Source: Anseranas semipalmata | Taxonomy: Eukaryota > Chordata > Aves > Anseriformes > Anseranatidae | Reading direction: 5' to 3' | DNA length: 64,000 bases | Assembly (NCBI GenBank): GCA_013399115.1 | Contig: VXAA01000914.1 | Coordinates: 807,803 to 871,802, forward strand | In this document: piece after piece, positions 48,001 through 63,000 of the stretch | How positions within the stretch are numbered: position 1 is the stretch's first letter | Layout of the letters: each line of letters begins with the position of its first letter | Translations under genes and position numbers: made by a program | The notes under the pieces: generated by a model | What the model saw: the letters and a program-made list of their open reading frames with translations, nothing else | Told to the model about the DNA's origin: nothing | Database searches by the model: none

Positions 48001-51000
48001 CACTCTGTTAGAGCTTGTCTCAAAGCAGCAGCCAGGGACGTGCTATGAGGTATTCCATTGCTCTAAGCTAATGAATCAGCAAGTCATTTTTCAGAGGACA
48101 GTACAAGGCTTCTGACCTAAACAGACCACTACACTGTTTCAGTAGTAGAAATATTCGCAACACTTTGTTAATGTTAAATTGTGCCATTTTCACAGTTTGA
48201 CACACTGCTCATAGGCAGCTTTTAGATCCTGAAATCAATTTCTTCTTTCCCTCATGCCAGAGCAATCTCCTTTTTATAAGAGACTTAGAAGATGGCTTCT
48301 AGTCAAATGTTGGCTGCCTGCCCATCACGCAATTTCCTATTCATCCTGAAATCACATAGAAGTCTTTCCTGACTACCAGGGTCCCTGTCTTCTCCACTTG
48401 GCATTCCATATAACAGGATACCAAGCAGCAAAAGCTTTACCTTAGATAACTTAAGGGTCTGGGAGTGCTTCCCTTCCATTTCTCCACTGTAGTCTTTCGG
48501 ATGAGTGATCAGTTCCCATTCATAGGAATAAGTGGTTCCTTAAAAAAAATAAAAAAAAATAAAAAAGGTCCAGAAGTTAGTTTTTAAAAGACTGCCTTTC
48601 TCCCATGCTAAAGAAAAGCAAAGGTATTAAACATTTACAAGGCCCATTCTGCTGCACTATGGAGAAATGAGACAGCTTGGAGTTTGGACTATAGCTTTTT
48701 GGGAATATACCCAGGAAAAGACAATCTGTGCTTCTAACTACATTCACTGTGGAGCCAAAACCCATCATTCTGCCTCTAAGGCATTAAAGAGCTTTGGAAC
48801 AATCACAGCTCCAGGATGATAAGAGAGAAAAGCCTTATTGTGCCCTCAAATCCTGCAGGCACAACACAACGCCAGTTTTTGAACAGGAACACATCTCATC
48901 TATCCCTGTTGCTGTGCGATGTGTAATTTGCTTGCCTCCCCTTTACAGTCTCTCACTGCCATTGTAGACAGAGCTATAAACATGAACTTTACAAATACCT
49001 GTGAATAATTTGTATGATGAAATGAGAAGTGTATAGAAAAATATTCCTCAGCTTGTCAAGCCTACCAAACCAGATTTAAATCCAGCAAATGAGAGAATAT
49101 GTGCTAAGAGAGGTTGTCATGTACAAGCAAATATCACTAATCTGTGCTGAAGAGCTGCTTCCTCACATATCACTGAGAAGATGCTGCCTCCCAAATCTAA
49201 TCCAATGATTTTGTGGCACTTTCAATGCTTTTTGCCTCTTGCCATTTTCTGTAAGAGGCAGCACATGAGGTAATAGCACAGGAGGAAAAATTTTTTTAAA
49301 GGAAACAGTTCTCTGACAAAATACATTTTCAAGATTGCCCTTATTTAATGATGTATATAATGCCTGTTTATCATTTCACCATCACAAGCCCTTAGCAGAA
49401 CTCCCAGAGAAGCCTTACGAGGTGGTGGTTCAGGAAGCACAAATGCATTCAGCTGAACTTCGTTCTTTGGCAGGGTCACTTCGACGCTGTCTCCAGCAGA
49501 AACTACCAGCTCCTTCATAACTGGAAGGGAGAAACAGAATTGAAAGAGTTACAGAAAAGTTAGGTATGCATATAAAAAACACTTTGGCTTCAGAGTCTGT
49601 GAAATAAAAATAAGCTACAAATGGCTGTATTTTGTAAACATCCCTATCACTCACTACAGCTCCTGTTTCAGGTTTCAGTCTCATTGTTAAAGCACAAGCA
49701 CTAATGGGGTTTTACAATTTTGAGGCAAGCCCCAAATTAGTCACCTTCGTCTCTTCGCAGATACTGTGCAGTTCCTGCTCCTTTTCTAAAGAGCTGAAAT
49801 GTGACCCTCAGGCCCTGTACACAGGCCTCTATTCAGCCAGGTCCAGCAGAATGGGAAGGGTTTTAGCTGACAGGTTTTTGGCAGAGAACCCAACTGCAGT
49901 CTCATGGCAGAGCAAGACAAACACTGCTATTTACCAAACTGCAATTTCAGATCTTTACAAATATATGAAGAATCCAAGGCATTTCTTAGTTGAAAAACTG
50001 CTTGGGGGCTGAGATTTTCTAAAATCTGCATAGTTACCACACTGAGTATGGGAACTCAAAATACAAACCTTTTATTTACATTTTCTTTTCATCCATTTCT
50101 TTTCCAAATAGGAAAGGTCTGTAGCATTTCTTAAGACTTTTCCTCCAATTCTATTTCAAATAAATTGACAGGTAGCTTGTTTTTAAAGACCACTAGGTAA
50201 AGACCAGAAAATTATAGCCAATGATTTTTTCTCTGCTTGTTGTTAGCATTAAGATGACCAGAAAGTTGACTGCATTTCTTAAGAGTACCTCTTGGCCTCC
50301 TCCTCTTCCCACTTGCTTTATTTTTGTCGTTTTATTATTGGGCCTGGGAATTATGCACAAAAAACAAGAACTAAAGTTTGCTATTTCCTAGTTTGACCCC
50401 ATCAAAAACAATGTTTCGGAGATATGCATCAAAAATCCAAGTAAAGATATACATGGAAAATGTCAGCAAACATTTAGCGTTTCTTCCATTTCATAGCTAT
50501 TGGAATTAACCAGTTAACTAAAAGAAAACAGATTTATCAGATCTTTCTTTTCTCCCCTCTCAATTACTCCATCTCCTGGGATTTTATAACTCCATCAGTC
50601 TTTCAGCTGCAAAGAGTTCCAAGGCAAAAAGAAATCTGACCTCAGTAGAAAAAAAAAAAAGACAAAACCCCAAAACACTTCTTAGAAAAAATACCCTTCA
50701 CATCATCATCTCTGTATTATTTAGGAAAACAAAGAGGCCCTGGCTACATTACATTGCCAACACAAGCCACTGAAGATGTTTAAAATAAGCTTTCCAGTTT
50801 TAGCTGGGGTAAGTCCTTAAAAAGAATACTAACTTGTCAGCACAGGCATCCAATCAGCTTTCTGCCAAAAATGTCTCTGGATGCAACATTTCCTTTACAC
50901 TTTCCATTTGTTCCCTTGTAAGGGAAAAGGGACCCTAAATTCAAAAGAAATTCAGCAAACTGGATTAACTGAATTCTGAGATATCACACAACCAGTACTA

Positions 51001-54000
51001 CAAATCATTCAGTGTAAGCACATATCCTTACAGGATGAGCTAATGGCCTGGGTGGGTTAACAGAACTGTCCAAAATGCATTTTTGTTTTTATAAGTTTTC
51101 AAATGTCTGCTTTAAGAAATACCAGTGTGAACAGAAATATCAGTTTGCTGCAAAGCAAAGCATGGGCTAATGGCCAAGTACACTGTTCTGTATGGCTGAA
51201 CTGTGCGTTGACATTTCAGGGATGGAAGAGAAAAGAATCAGATACACCCCATTTTGAGCAGACAGATTTCTGCTAAACTTGATAGAGAGCAATGTGTCAT
51301 AACTACTGAAAGAAGGCTTCACACAATTGTGCCTTGCACCACATCTCAACTTGCACTTTGAGAATGAAGGTATCACAATTACTTTCAAGTTGTTCTTGGA
51401 CATAGACCCAGTGGTCACATGCAGATTTGTGATGCCGAAGTCCCATACCAGGACCTCATTAATTAACGGGGACCAACCACCACATGTGCTGACACATCTC
51501 AGCACTCTTTCAAGGGTACCATCATTTCTGAAACTACGTCGTGTTTTTCAGTGCTGCAATGGCTTATCAACAAAACCTAAATAGATGACCACTGAGGGAG
51601 CACTGCATGCTTTCACCTGGTGTAGTGGCAGTAGTACCCGGCGATGCAGCAGTGTTGGTCTGGACTGTAGAAACACTACTGTTTGTGGGAACACCACTTG
51701 GCACAGAAGTAGCAGTCTGCATCTTCATTGTGCTTTTCCCCTGCGCAGGGCTGATGGTGGGCAACATATCTGAGGAGTGGGGATGGACAAAAGCATCATC
51801 CAGCTGCTCAGGCTTCTCGGTCTTTCCAGTAGCAGTCAAGCCCAGTGCTACAGGACTGGAGAAAGTAGCCAACACTGATGGCTCTGGTGCAGATGTTCCT
51901 ATGTGGGTCTGGAAAGGAAAGAATAGTCTTAGTTTGATTGAGCTCTGAATGTCAGTTTTGTTTTACTGTGTTTGTTTCACAGTGGACCCAAATTCCTTTG
52001 GATTATGCTATACACTGAACTCCACCAGAAGCTGCACTTCTCCCCCAGTCTGGGGGAAGCTGGAGAGTTCCTGGTTTGTTTTCCCCCGAAGGAGGATGTT
52101 TTACTGCTTCCACTTCTAAAGTGTTTCTCCATGTTCTTCCACAGCAAATAGGCCATTTCCAGCTCTGTGGAACACCAGTTAAGACCTTAGGTCTAAATAC
52201 AGCATCTGAGGTACCACTGCTGTCGATGTGGCAAATATGACAGAAGATCCAGGTTCAAAACTGTGGTGAGTGGGACTGAAAGAACAGAGATGGAATAAAA
52301 CAGGAGCAGAAAACAATGACCAGGAACTGGGGTACATTTTGGACATCTACTTTGGCCATGTATTCCTTTTTCTAAAAATGTGCAGTTGGCACGCACAAAG
52401 GAGGACTGCAGTGGCATTTTTATTTAATAATCAAATCTTTTCAGCAAGATGAAATTTATTTCAGAATCATTCTTCAAAGCAAGGTGACCTGACATAAACA
52501 ACTCCCTCGGTGCATGCCAGAGGAGATGCTTTGGGGGCAGGGAACTGTGCTTGCAGGCAGAAAGTTTGCTCACATCCATATGGGATGAACCACTTTATTG
52601 AAAATAATCAAAGTGGCAGGAACAATTTCCTTTCTTTCATCAGAAAGATTCCTTCTGCAGTACCTAGCCCCGTCCCAGTTCTTTGTCAAGAGTACTGCCT
52701 GGCAGACTATCTACCTTCCACCATAAAGTACATGTGTGTAGCACACTTTCTTGAGCTAAGTCTATTTGGGGAACATCTGCTAAATATTTAAAATGGAACA
52801 ACTTACCATCTTTGACATGGGAAGTGTTTGGAGACTGGATTGCCCACCACTACTCCACACTAGAGGAGTAGATTTAAAGTTCATATTGGAGGAAACATTC
52901 TCAAGCTGTTATACTATACCATGCTAGTGGCATTCAGTCCAGGACATGGGAACTGTAAAAATGTTTTAGACCCTGGTGAGCAAAATCCTGTTAGCAAATG
53001 GGCTGGGCTTATAAAACATGAAACGCCAGTTGTAAAAATAAAGCCATCCTGCACATACTGGAACAGCCAGCCAAACCAGGAGTAGCAACGAAGGCACTGA
53101 AGGCTTCTCTGCAAAAGCATTATTTGCAGTCTTGAGCAAATCATTTCCTCTCCCCCTATCTCAGCTAACTTTCCCCCCGTCACAAAACTTAAAACACCTC
53201 AATTCACCCATGTGTTCAATCAACTTTTGAGCTTCATGGACCAAAGAACCAAACACTATTTATTAGTGTTAAGGACATGAACTGTTTTTCTTTGCTTACT
53301 TGATGGGCTTCCTCTATCTTTATCAACACTACACATTCTTTGGAACAAAGATGCAGGCAAAATCTGACTCACTGCCCCACGCTGCTCTTCATCAGCAGCC
53401 TTGGGACTGGTAGCTGTCCCAGCCAGTACCATCTTACAGCAATCCGTAACTTCAGCAACTGGAGATACTGACACACTTCTGCCAAGTAAGCGAGTAAGAT
53501 AAAGTTAGAAATACTGGCAAGACAAGAGCTGAACAGCCAGGCGGGAACTCAAAGACATTTGAGACAGGCTGTTTAGGAAAGGCACAGAAGCAGAAAGTCT
53601 CCATGACTGCATACTACTATAGGGAACCATTTTTTGCTTAGCAAGAATCAACCCACACGGGCTGCAAGAACAGCTGTCACAAACAAGGCACAGCAGACCA
53701 GCATCCGCCCGCTTGGCACAGCAACTGCCTCTCTACTTTGCTCAGTAATATTTTCAGTGAGCTGGATGCTTCCTTGACTCCCTTTTTAATGCCTAAAATA
53801 CTTTACAGTTAAGAGAGATCCTCTTCCTCCCAGAAGTCTTCAGGATGAATCAACCGCCAAATGTCTGTGGACAGCTTGAGTTAGATAAGCTTTGCCTGGA
53901 GCAACATAACAGTCAAAAATGCCTCTAATGCTTGCAAGCTGAGACATTTCTTATCTTTACTCCATAACCCCAAATTCTTTAAAGCAAAGAACAGAAGATT

Positions 54001-57000
54001 TCATTCTTGGGGATAAATGAGGGGGAGACTAGAAATTTGCCAGCTGTCCTATCTTATTAGCTTACAAAATAGAGAAAAGTGGCATATTGGCCTAAGAGAA
54101 CATGAGTGTCAGACATTTATTCCAACCCCTAACCGCTTTTGCCCTGGGACAAGCGACCTCTCTCCCTGAGTGTCTTACATCTGCAAAATTCAAATAAAGC
54201 AGGCTATGTGCATCAGAACCTGCACTGAACCTAAGTTACTTGAAAGAAAAAAACTCATGTTCAGGAATTTTGTTCCTAATTTAAATGTCTCTTACATTGC
54301 TGAGCCTGGTCTGAATTTACAAAATAAGTTCTCTGCAGCTTAGATTGCATCTTCAGTTGTTTGTACCAGGTGTAGTGTCTGTGAACACCCTCACAAATGT
54401 GAGTAACCTCACAAACCACCACTGAATTAGCGCTGGCTGTGAAGAGAGACCTTTCCTCCTCGCAGGGAAGCACCCAACAGAAAGTATGACAGTCAAACAC
54501 GAGGCTTGCTAGGGCCAACAACAGCCAAAGTTGTGAATGCAGGAACGAGCTCTCTGGCTCCGTTGCAACAACTCCACTTCAAAGGCTGCAGATTTTTTCT
54601 ACAGTCTGCCTGCAGGACTGCTGCAGTGCTGCAGCAGCCCTTCTCATCAGCAGTGCTGCACTTAAATACTTCTGCTGACTGGCCATTAAATGCATTGCTA
54701 GATTTTAAAATTGGCAAGTATTTCTCCAATGGAGCAGAAAGGTTCTGGTGCCTGGCAAGCATTGCTCACTGATGGAAAAGCACAAATTCCTCTTCCTTAG
54801 TGAAGGACAGACGAGCAGGGTGCACTGTGGTTTATCATGGTACACTATGGCACTATAGCATGAATATAGTAAAACCACAAATTAATGCTAGCTGCACATT
54901 AGCAAATGATATTGCAGATGGCTATGGAGCTGTCAGAACTGCAAGAGGAAAATTAAAACTCAGTGAGGCAGTGTTTTCCTAAAAGAGCCACTTGACTTTT
55001 CCCTGTGTCTCTAGAAAAAAAGAGATTTGCCTTGCAATGCATTCAATGCTCATCAACAAAAGAGGAGAACATGCACATTGATTTCTTTTTCCTCTTTCAG
55101 AGAGGAGTTAGGAGCCACTTTGACCTCACACGTCCTTTCCCACTTCAGATGTTTGATGCTCCCAAGCATGCACTGCTTTGCGTGTGGTAATGATCCAGTA
55201 TTCTCCCCACCTTCCAGCCTAGTACCAAATCTTTGTTACAAATACAGTATTAAATACACTGCATTCACCTGCTGAAGCAATGTACTTGACCAAATCTAGC
55301 CCAGCTGAAATTCTATTGATTTTACTATGTGTGTAACTTTACTTATTTTGGCCCATAACCAACCCAACTTGGAAAACTCCCTGCTTTAGCATCTCCCTCC
55401 TGCAAAGGCTGGCCAGGTCCCAAGCACTCAGCCTTGAATGTTATATCCTTGGCCTAAATTAAACTGCTCTCAGATCAGAAATGCAAGGACAGCTGCATAG
55501 CTTGACTTATATTTTGCCTGTGAAAGTTGGATGGTTCAATAATCAAGGAATTAGCCCAAGGCTGGGCAGAATTAGTTTCAACTTAATACTCCTGTTAAGC
55601 TGGATTTTTTCCCCCCCAAATTCTTTCTCCTCAAAAACTGTATCCTAAGCCTCGGAAATGTGATTGCCAGGAATTCCAGCACAGCCAATACCTTTTAGTA
55701 AAAAGTTTTTATTGTGATGAACCTGCATTTTGTCAAAAGATCCAGACTTCCTTACTAGCAAAAAACAATACAAAAACCCTTTCCCCCTGCATACATCCAA
55801 CAGCGCACCTTAATGAGGAAGGAGAGCACCTCCTAAAGATGGGAAACCTTGGATACTCAGCAATATTCAGCAGCTGATTAATCCATGTAATTTAATATTT
55901 GCAACCAGTTTACTGAGCAGGCACTGAACAGTAATAACAAACACTCAGAATGCAACACCCTACAAACTGAACAAGTAGGGAGGTATAACAACTATTACCC
56001 AAGAGCAAGAGAAGACACTTAAGACTGGCTGTCAGGAAGCCTCACTAGACATCATGTACGTAACAAGTGAGAGAATGGGGTCATTGTAAATCTCAAATAT
56101 TAGGAGGAAGAAGGAACAGGCAGGGCAGAAATGCTGCAATACTGCAGGGGAGAGAGAAACCTGAGATCTTATGTCAGCCCTGAATGCTGCAAGGTTCTGG
56201 AAAATCAAACATTTGTAAAGTATTAGTGCATGATTTCACACACCACTGGGGCTGCCCTGGAGCTCTCAGCGGTGTCCCTTGGCTGCTCTCCACATCCTGC
56301 TCTGCAGGGTGGTGGCTCAGACCAGTCACAGCCCTACCTGGAACCAGGATTTGCATACAAGGGAGAGAAATAAATCCAATCAAGTTTCCAGAACAAGAAT
56401 GTAACAACAGGAAAAGGCATCAGGCTTCAACGGTGCCAAATCCCAGAAACATGGCAGAAGATATTTAAGGAACAGTTTCACAAAGTAGGATTCTTCCTGT
56501 TTCACCACCAGTCTGTGGGCTTTTCTGTATGATATATTTCAAAAAAATATTTGCAGATTTTAAAATACAAGCATCATTTAACAATTGATATATGCTTCCT
56601 CTTAAGACTAACATCTAGATTTACTAGATTAACATTGTACATGTTTGGAGTAGACACTAAACCGGCTTCATTCAACAGTGCCAATGTAAGCTTTTATGGA
56701 TTTGAGAACCTGAAACTGTTTTCAAAAAGCAGAACAAAAAAATTAAGATGCCAACTCAAGTAAGCAGGCTGACATGGGAAACACTATGCATAAGTCTATA
56801 AATAATGTATTTAACTGCCTCAATTCAGCACTCAAAACAGCTTATATGATTTTGTGGATCTAAAAAGGTACTTTTATAGGTAACAGTTTTCAACTCCCAA
56901 GCTCTTCCCATTGACATCACATCTATCACCTCACCTTTGCATCTCCTCTGGCAAGTATGCTGTGTGATTACACAAAGGATAAGCATTATCAATGGCTTCC

Positions 57001-60000
57001 ATCTCTCCTCATCTTCTCAAAGACAGTCTATCCCAAATAGGAAGAAGGGAAAAAACCCACCCCCAACAAAAAACAAAAACCAACCCTTGACCTTGACCTG
57101 GTGGCAGAAAGCTAGAAGGCTGAAAACAGACATCCAGAAAGTTATCCTATCACTTAAAAAGTTTCAAGTCCAAGTCTACATAAAGCAAGAGCAGGAAGGT
57201 GACAGCTATCCAACACAGCCCCATTTCAGTCCCAGTAAGCACACTTACCTGCTGAAAGCCAACACTGTCTGCATCACTTGATCCATTCACATTATTGCTT
57301 TCAGGAGGGAACGGGCTTTCGGTTTTCTGCTCTTGTGGATTCTGCCCATTTTTCAGCGAGTCTTTCTTTTGATTTGGACGGGCTTCAGGAGCAGGCCTGT
57401 CCTCCACTAAGTGCCTCAGTACTTGATCCTTCAAGCGCTCTGTTTCACTTCGTCTGCTTCTAGATTTGCTGTCTGATGCTCTGGCTGCAGCCTCACCACT
57501 GGGGCTTGCTGCTATGTCCCGTTTTAGGAGTTCCACCCTGTTATTTGCCAAGCTCCATTTCTGGAAGGACCGCCGCAGTCTTTTTTTCCCTTGGACAGGG
57601 ATGCCCCAGTCCAACCACCTGTGAAGCCAGGTCTTCACATCACTTTCTGTTTGAAACTTTAAGTGCTCTGTGCTTTTGGATTTCTTCAAAAACACCAAAA
57701 CGGAATCAGAAGAGCCAGTCCTGTCTCCCTGACACATGGCAGGCATAGTGCAGTTCACCTGGATGCACTTATTTTCCAAGAACCAAAAGGCATCACAGGC
57801 GGGGCTCTGGCAGCACACAGTCTGACAGGACTGTACAGTATGAAATCCTTCCAGAAGCTGTAAATGGTGATCTTCCCACGATCTCAAACGCCCACCAAGT
57901 AGGATCTTCCCTGGCTCGCATTTAGATCTGTTCCAGTTTGCATCTGGGAAAGGGGGAGGGACAACAAAAACAATTTTCAGTTCTTTAAAGCAGTGGACCA
58001 TAAATCCTCATCACTATTGTCAAGATGAATTTAGCATACAGAAGTAATGTGGGAGAGAGCATACAGAACAGTAAAGTGGGGGCTTCCTGGAATCTATACC
58101 TGGCCTTAGTGTCTAGTACTTGCATCGTGTTTTAAACATTAATCTGCTATCTGCATCTCCTATCAAAGGGACCACCAGCCTTTTTGATAGCAACGGAGCT
58201 AAACCTATCCACATCAACAGAAATGAAAACTGAAATGTTTCTGTTTCAGAGAAGACTGTAAGGCACAGACTGAACAGTGAGGCCAAGGTTACACAGCATG
58301 TTAAGAGCCAGAGTCCTGCATCCGCTGTCTTATTCTAACCAGTAAACAGCATTGCCTCTCTGCCCATAGTTTCCCTTGAAGGAAGCACTGACAGTGGCTT
58401 GCTTCACAGTATAAAAAACCCACACATTTGACAGATAATTTAAGAGTTAAGTTACTTCAGACCAGGGGTAAAGCAGCAACTGCTTTGCATATGGATTTTT
58501 TTTTTTTAAGCATGAAAAACTAGAGTGCTTGCAGGGATCAATGGATTAAAGGCTTCCAAAATTCAGAGCTCTGCAGATTAAGGACTCCCTAAAAATAGAC
58601 TAATGACCTATGGGACTGTTACACTGTGCTGTGTTCAGCATCCAAGGGATAATAGGTCACTGGAAGATTACTTTAAAACTATGTCACTGGACTCTGAGTT
58701 GTGCAGCTGGAGACTATGCTCCAGATCTGGCTCCTTTCCCTGCCTGTCAGGGAGTTCTTGAACACAACACAAATGGGAAAAAACTTTTTTCTCTGTTAAA
58801 ATAAAGAAGCCTGAATTTAAATTACAATACCCTGATCTCCATTTCTTGACAGCATATAAAGAAAAGTTCAGTAACACATTACTATTCCAGTAACTCTGAA
58901 TGAATACAGAATTCATGTTGAATTATACCCATGTTCACTATAGTAGCAACTGAACAAACTAACAGGCATGTGAGTAGAGGCTATTGATCCATCTGTCTCC
59001 ACTGAAAAGAATTCTCATCTCACTTTTCCCGGCACTTCCAAGGTACAAACACATTAAAGGCAGAATATGTTGATGCACAGGAGAAAGGCCACACAGATCT
59101 CCATGTTGTTATCCACTGAATAGAAGTAATTTGCTGATGGCACTGCAGTGTGTTTTATCACTCTTGAAAAAAGTCATGCAAGCTCCCCACTGCTGACACT
59201 GCTCTGACATCTCCACTGACCACAGCAGGCTTAAGCAGCAGGAAGCTTTCCAAGTGCCAAACACTACACAGACAAAAGTGGAGAGGAGGAGATACTTTTC
59301 TGATCAAATCTGGAGCTCACAAGCAGTGGTCAACCTCCTGGAACACCAATCCTGGAAAACTCTGTGAGACTACAAGAATACAGACAATTACAAGTGTCTT
59401 CCACCCTGGCTATTTTAGGCTACTTTTAGCATTTGACTTTAGGACTTTAAATTCCTGCCACGAAGACACTTACTGCACACTATTGACGTGGCAATGAACT
59501 CTGACCCTCTGAATCATGGCTAATACCCAAAGTTGGCGATACAAACATGCTGTGACCTTCCCCCTCCTCCTGCACGAACCCCCAGTATCTCCTGAATAAC
59601 CTCCTAAGATCACAGAAAGCAAGCAGGAATGACAGAGGATGTATTTCATTGTAATTCAGTTAACCCAAACACCACAGTAGGTGTAACAGTTCTTCTACTG
59701 CTGATCATTAAAGATATCCAAACACTATGGCCTTCTCACCCAGAATGGATTAGACACTTGTTTAAAATAAAGGTTGATGGCCATATCCATGCTCCTTTTG
59801 TGTGGAATCTCTTGCAACACCAAGAATTTGAACACAAAATGGCAACTCACATCCCATGGAAAGTTTGTTTTTGAGACATCAGAAAGAAGGAAGCAGAAGT
59901 GTTATTTATAGCTTATTTATGAAGCAAGCTCAGCAAAGACAAGGCTTCAGAAAGCTAGCATCAGCTACAACAGAAGACACTCGAGATCCGTGACCAAGTC

Positions 60001-63000
60001 ACGGGGGACCAGAGCTCTGTGTGGGTGTCTGAATCCAGAACTGCAAGGAAGGAGGGGAAGCTCTTCACTTGAAAAACATCCAGCTGCAACACATAAGTGA
60101 AACATTGCATATGTTCAACAGAAAGAGAGACTTTGACAACAGCACCTTTAAGATCAGCACCATCCTTGTCACGCTTCATCAGCACACAGCACTTCCTTCG
60201 AGAGCAAACAGACGGGCAGCCCGCCTGCCTGGGGCAAGCATCTGACCTCATTACACTCCAAAGTGCTTGGACTGACAGTCACCCTGACGCGAGGCTGTGC
60301 GCACAGACAGGGACGAGCACCTGGCACCAACCTGACGGCGCTGGAATTAGGACAGAGTACAAGGAGGGGGCTGTGCACACAAAAGGTACGTGCGGATACG
60401 CACCACACACACATTGGACTTAGAGAAACGAGTAACAAATGGAAGGGTAACAGTATTGCTGTGAATTTCAAGAAGATCTTACCTGTAGAGACTCAAGTTA
60501 GTCTAAAATATTCACTGCCTGTTAAAGGTGAAGCACTGTCCCTAATATATCCTGCGAAAAAGGGAAAGGTGGTGCCTTCACATCCCTAAAATCCCTGCTC
60601 CCCCTCAACCAGTGTCCATCCACCTCTCCTCAGGTGTGAGCCCTGGCTCATACATACCACACAAATTAAGGCTCAATACGGAACCCAGTGAAACTCATCA
60701 GGAGCTTTCCAATAACAGCCTTAGAACTAAGCACAAACAGAATGGGACACATTTAAACAAGAAGGGTTCCCAGGGAAGACACCCCTTGTGAGAAATTACT
60801 ACATACACAAGTATTATATTTATTCATCTAAAATTTAAAACCCAAATCCCCATAAGCATCTCCTAGGTATGCCAGAGCCACGATTTAACCTAGATGCCAA
60901 ACAGCCACCATGCTGAGAGCATTCTGTTTCTCTTTTAACCCACTGTTAAGTCAAGATGCAGAGATTTGAATTATATTTTGTCCAGATTTCATTTCCAAAG
61001 CTCTGCTAATGGCCACCTAGTACATGTTTATCTGAAATTAGCCAAGATGGTTCCTGTATTGCTGTACCTGGATAGCTTAAAACTCAATTAACTCACAGAA
61101 TCAACAGAAGTTAAACAGGCAACTCACAATATGCTAGGACAGCATTCTAGACATGCATTTTTCACAAAACCACACTTATTTTCATCTATGCAATTCCCAT
61201 GGTATTTGGCAGGCATCACAAATTCATACAACTTTGTTGAAGCACGATGGCAGAAAGCAGAGCTCCTCAACTTACAGTTGCATTTCATCTCTGGTCTGCC
61301 AGGAAAATTCACCCAGCCTGTTCCACAAAACACTGCCCCCCTGGAGTCCTACAGCAATACCCTAAGGGCCAGAAGAGTTATGATGGGAAGCCCCACACTG
61401 CTATCTGCAGTCTTGCAAATGGGACCTCCACCAAACTAAGTGCAGCACCTGCCCTCGGCGGACGTGGACCTGTACCAAACGGGAGGAGGCAGCTGTGAGT
61501 ACCTGCAGAGTTACCAGCTCCAGCTTACTAAGACAGAAGCCATCTGTTCAGGCCCTTCCAGTTCTTTGTGCTAGACCCTATGCAACCACACAAACCAGCT
61601 GCATATAGGAACGTGGAGGCTGGGGCAGACCAGCAGGCCAGTAAACCTGGTCACTGACAGCATCCATGCCAGCAGCTTCAGAGCGACACACAAGAAAACC
61701 TTCAGCAAGAACATCCCTGAGGTCTTCTCCTAAGCCCCAGTAACCTACCCAGCCTGAGGCAACACAAACCACAGGACTACTGCATATTGTGTGCTTACTC
61801 GCTCCTTAACATTGTTTTTGTAATTTTTTTTCTTCTCTAGCATATATCAGTAAAAATGCTCTCCTTCTCAATCTGTGGAGTTCCTGTCCCTGTGACGCAG
61901 CTCACAGCTTTGCTAAACAGCAGGAGAATGAAATGGATAAGAACAGTTTCTATTAATAAGCTCAGGTTCATAGACTTACTCAGGCAGTTAATCCCTAATG
62001 ATATCAGATTAATGATTAAAGACTTGACTGCACAGACTTTTTTAATCTGTCACATGTAACCAAGTATGTCAACATAATTCCTCTTAGGTAACTCCGCATG
62101 ATCACACTAATTTCTGTGCAACCATGATTCCTCTTCAGTTTAACAAATTCTGCTGCCCAAGTGACACATACAAAACCAAAAGAATAAAAACTCTAGTGGA
62201 AAAAGAGTCCACATAAGAATAACTGTCATATATAATCACATTTGTTTTCGTACAATCATCAGCCTTCATTGTTTTAACTCTCCCAAGCAGATAAACCCTC
62301 AAACAGCACAGCACTGTCCAGAACACTGTGCAAGAGCAACATATAATTCGCAGCTCTAGACTTCTACGATATTACTAAAGACAGGAAGCGCTAAGTACAA
62401 AGTCCAGTCTACAAGGAAACACAATTCATCTGACACACCATTGAAACACAAAGTGCTGAGAACCGTTTGCTAGGAACAGGAATACAACTATGTTTTTCCA
62501 GGTTCTAAATTAGTAGATTAAGATCACATAGCTCATTAGTTTAATCAAACCTATCACTCGGTAATTGTCAAGGAATGCCCAGTGAAACAATGGAGAGACT
62601 GTGACAGCCTACAGAACATGTCCACAAAGGAAAGAAACAAAGCAGAACAACCCCCTTTCCATATCTTGCTATCATTAAGACACAGCAACCTTCCAGCAAA
62701 TGGTAGTTGTCACTTGGGTTAATATATACTGAAGACACCACTGCCTTCAGACTGTAATTCACTGCAAATTGAAGAAAAACACACAGAACAACTGTCCTTA
62801 ACAAAGATCTGGTAAATGCTACATGCACACATGGTAAAAATACCACCTCTTGGTGAAGATGTAGCCTCAAAATACTCACAGAAACTTAACCCATCTCTCT
62901 GAAAAGTCAGAATCTGAACTTTTTTAAATACAAGAAAAAAATCCCATCCAGTCCATTACATGAAAGCTTCCATACCAGCCACCGATTTGGTTATTTACTT

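Larger units (their letters stand above)
40626..49520 (-). other. KIAA0319L: KIAA0319L PKD-repeat region
   Basis: Eleven exons encode about residues 377-856, which hold the tandem PKD (Ig-like) repeats; the mammalian protein has five. Repeat landmarks recur: VVSAGDSVEVTLPKNEVQLNA, YEFKVIVDGENAHGEGYVNV, STVIDGSQSTDDDKIVSYHW, VANAGPNQVITLPQNSITLYG, ADAGPDKELTLPVDSTTLDG, AKIAGNVVITLPTNTAELDG, and the 'SSDD...SYLW' and 'YTF.L.V.D' strands. Known: PKD1 and PKD2 carry the adeno-associated virus contacts in mammals. No stop or frameshift was seen. Confidence 0.88.

Noticed and set aside
53256..53474. Possible extra KIAA0319L exon (minus ORF with TTGGCAG before it and a GTAAGC donor within it)
   Set aside because: The neighbouring exons need phase 0 at both ends. 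Read in phase 0 it meets TGA within nine codons, and its donor would leave phase 1.
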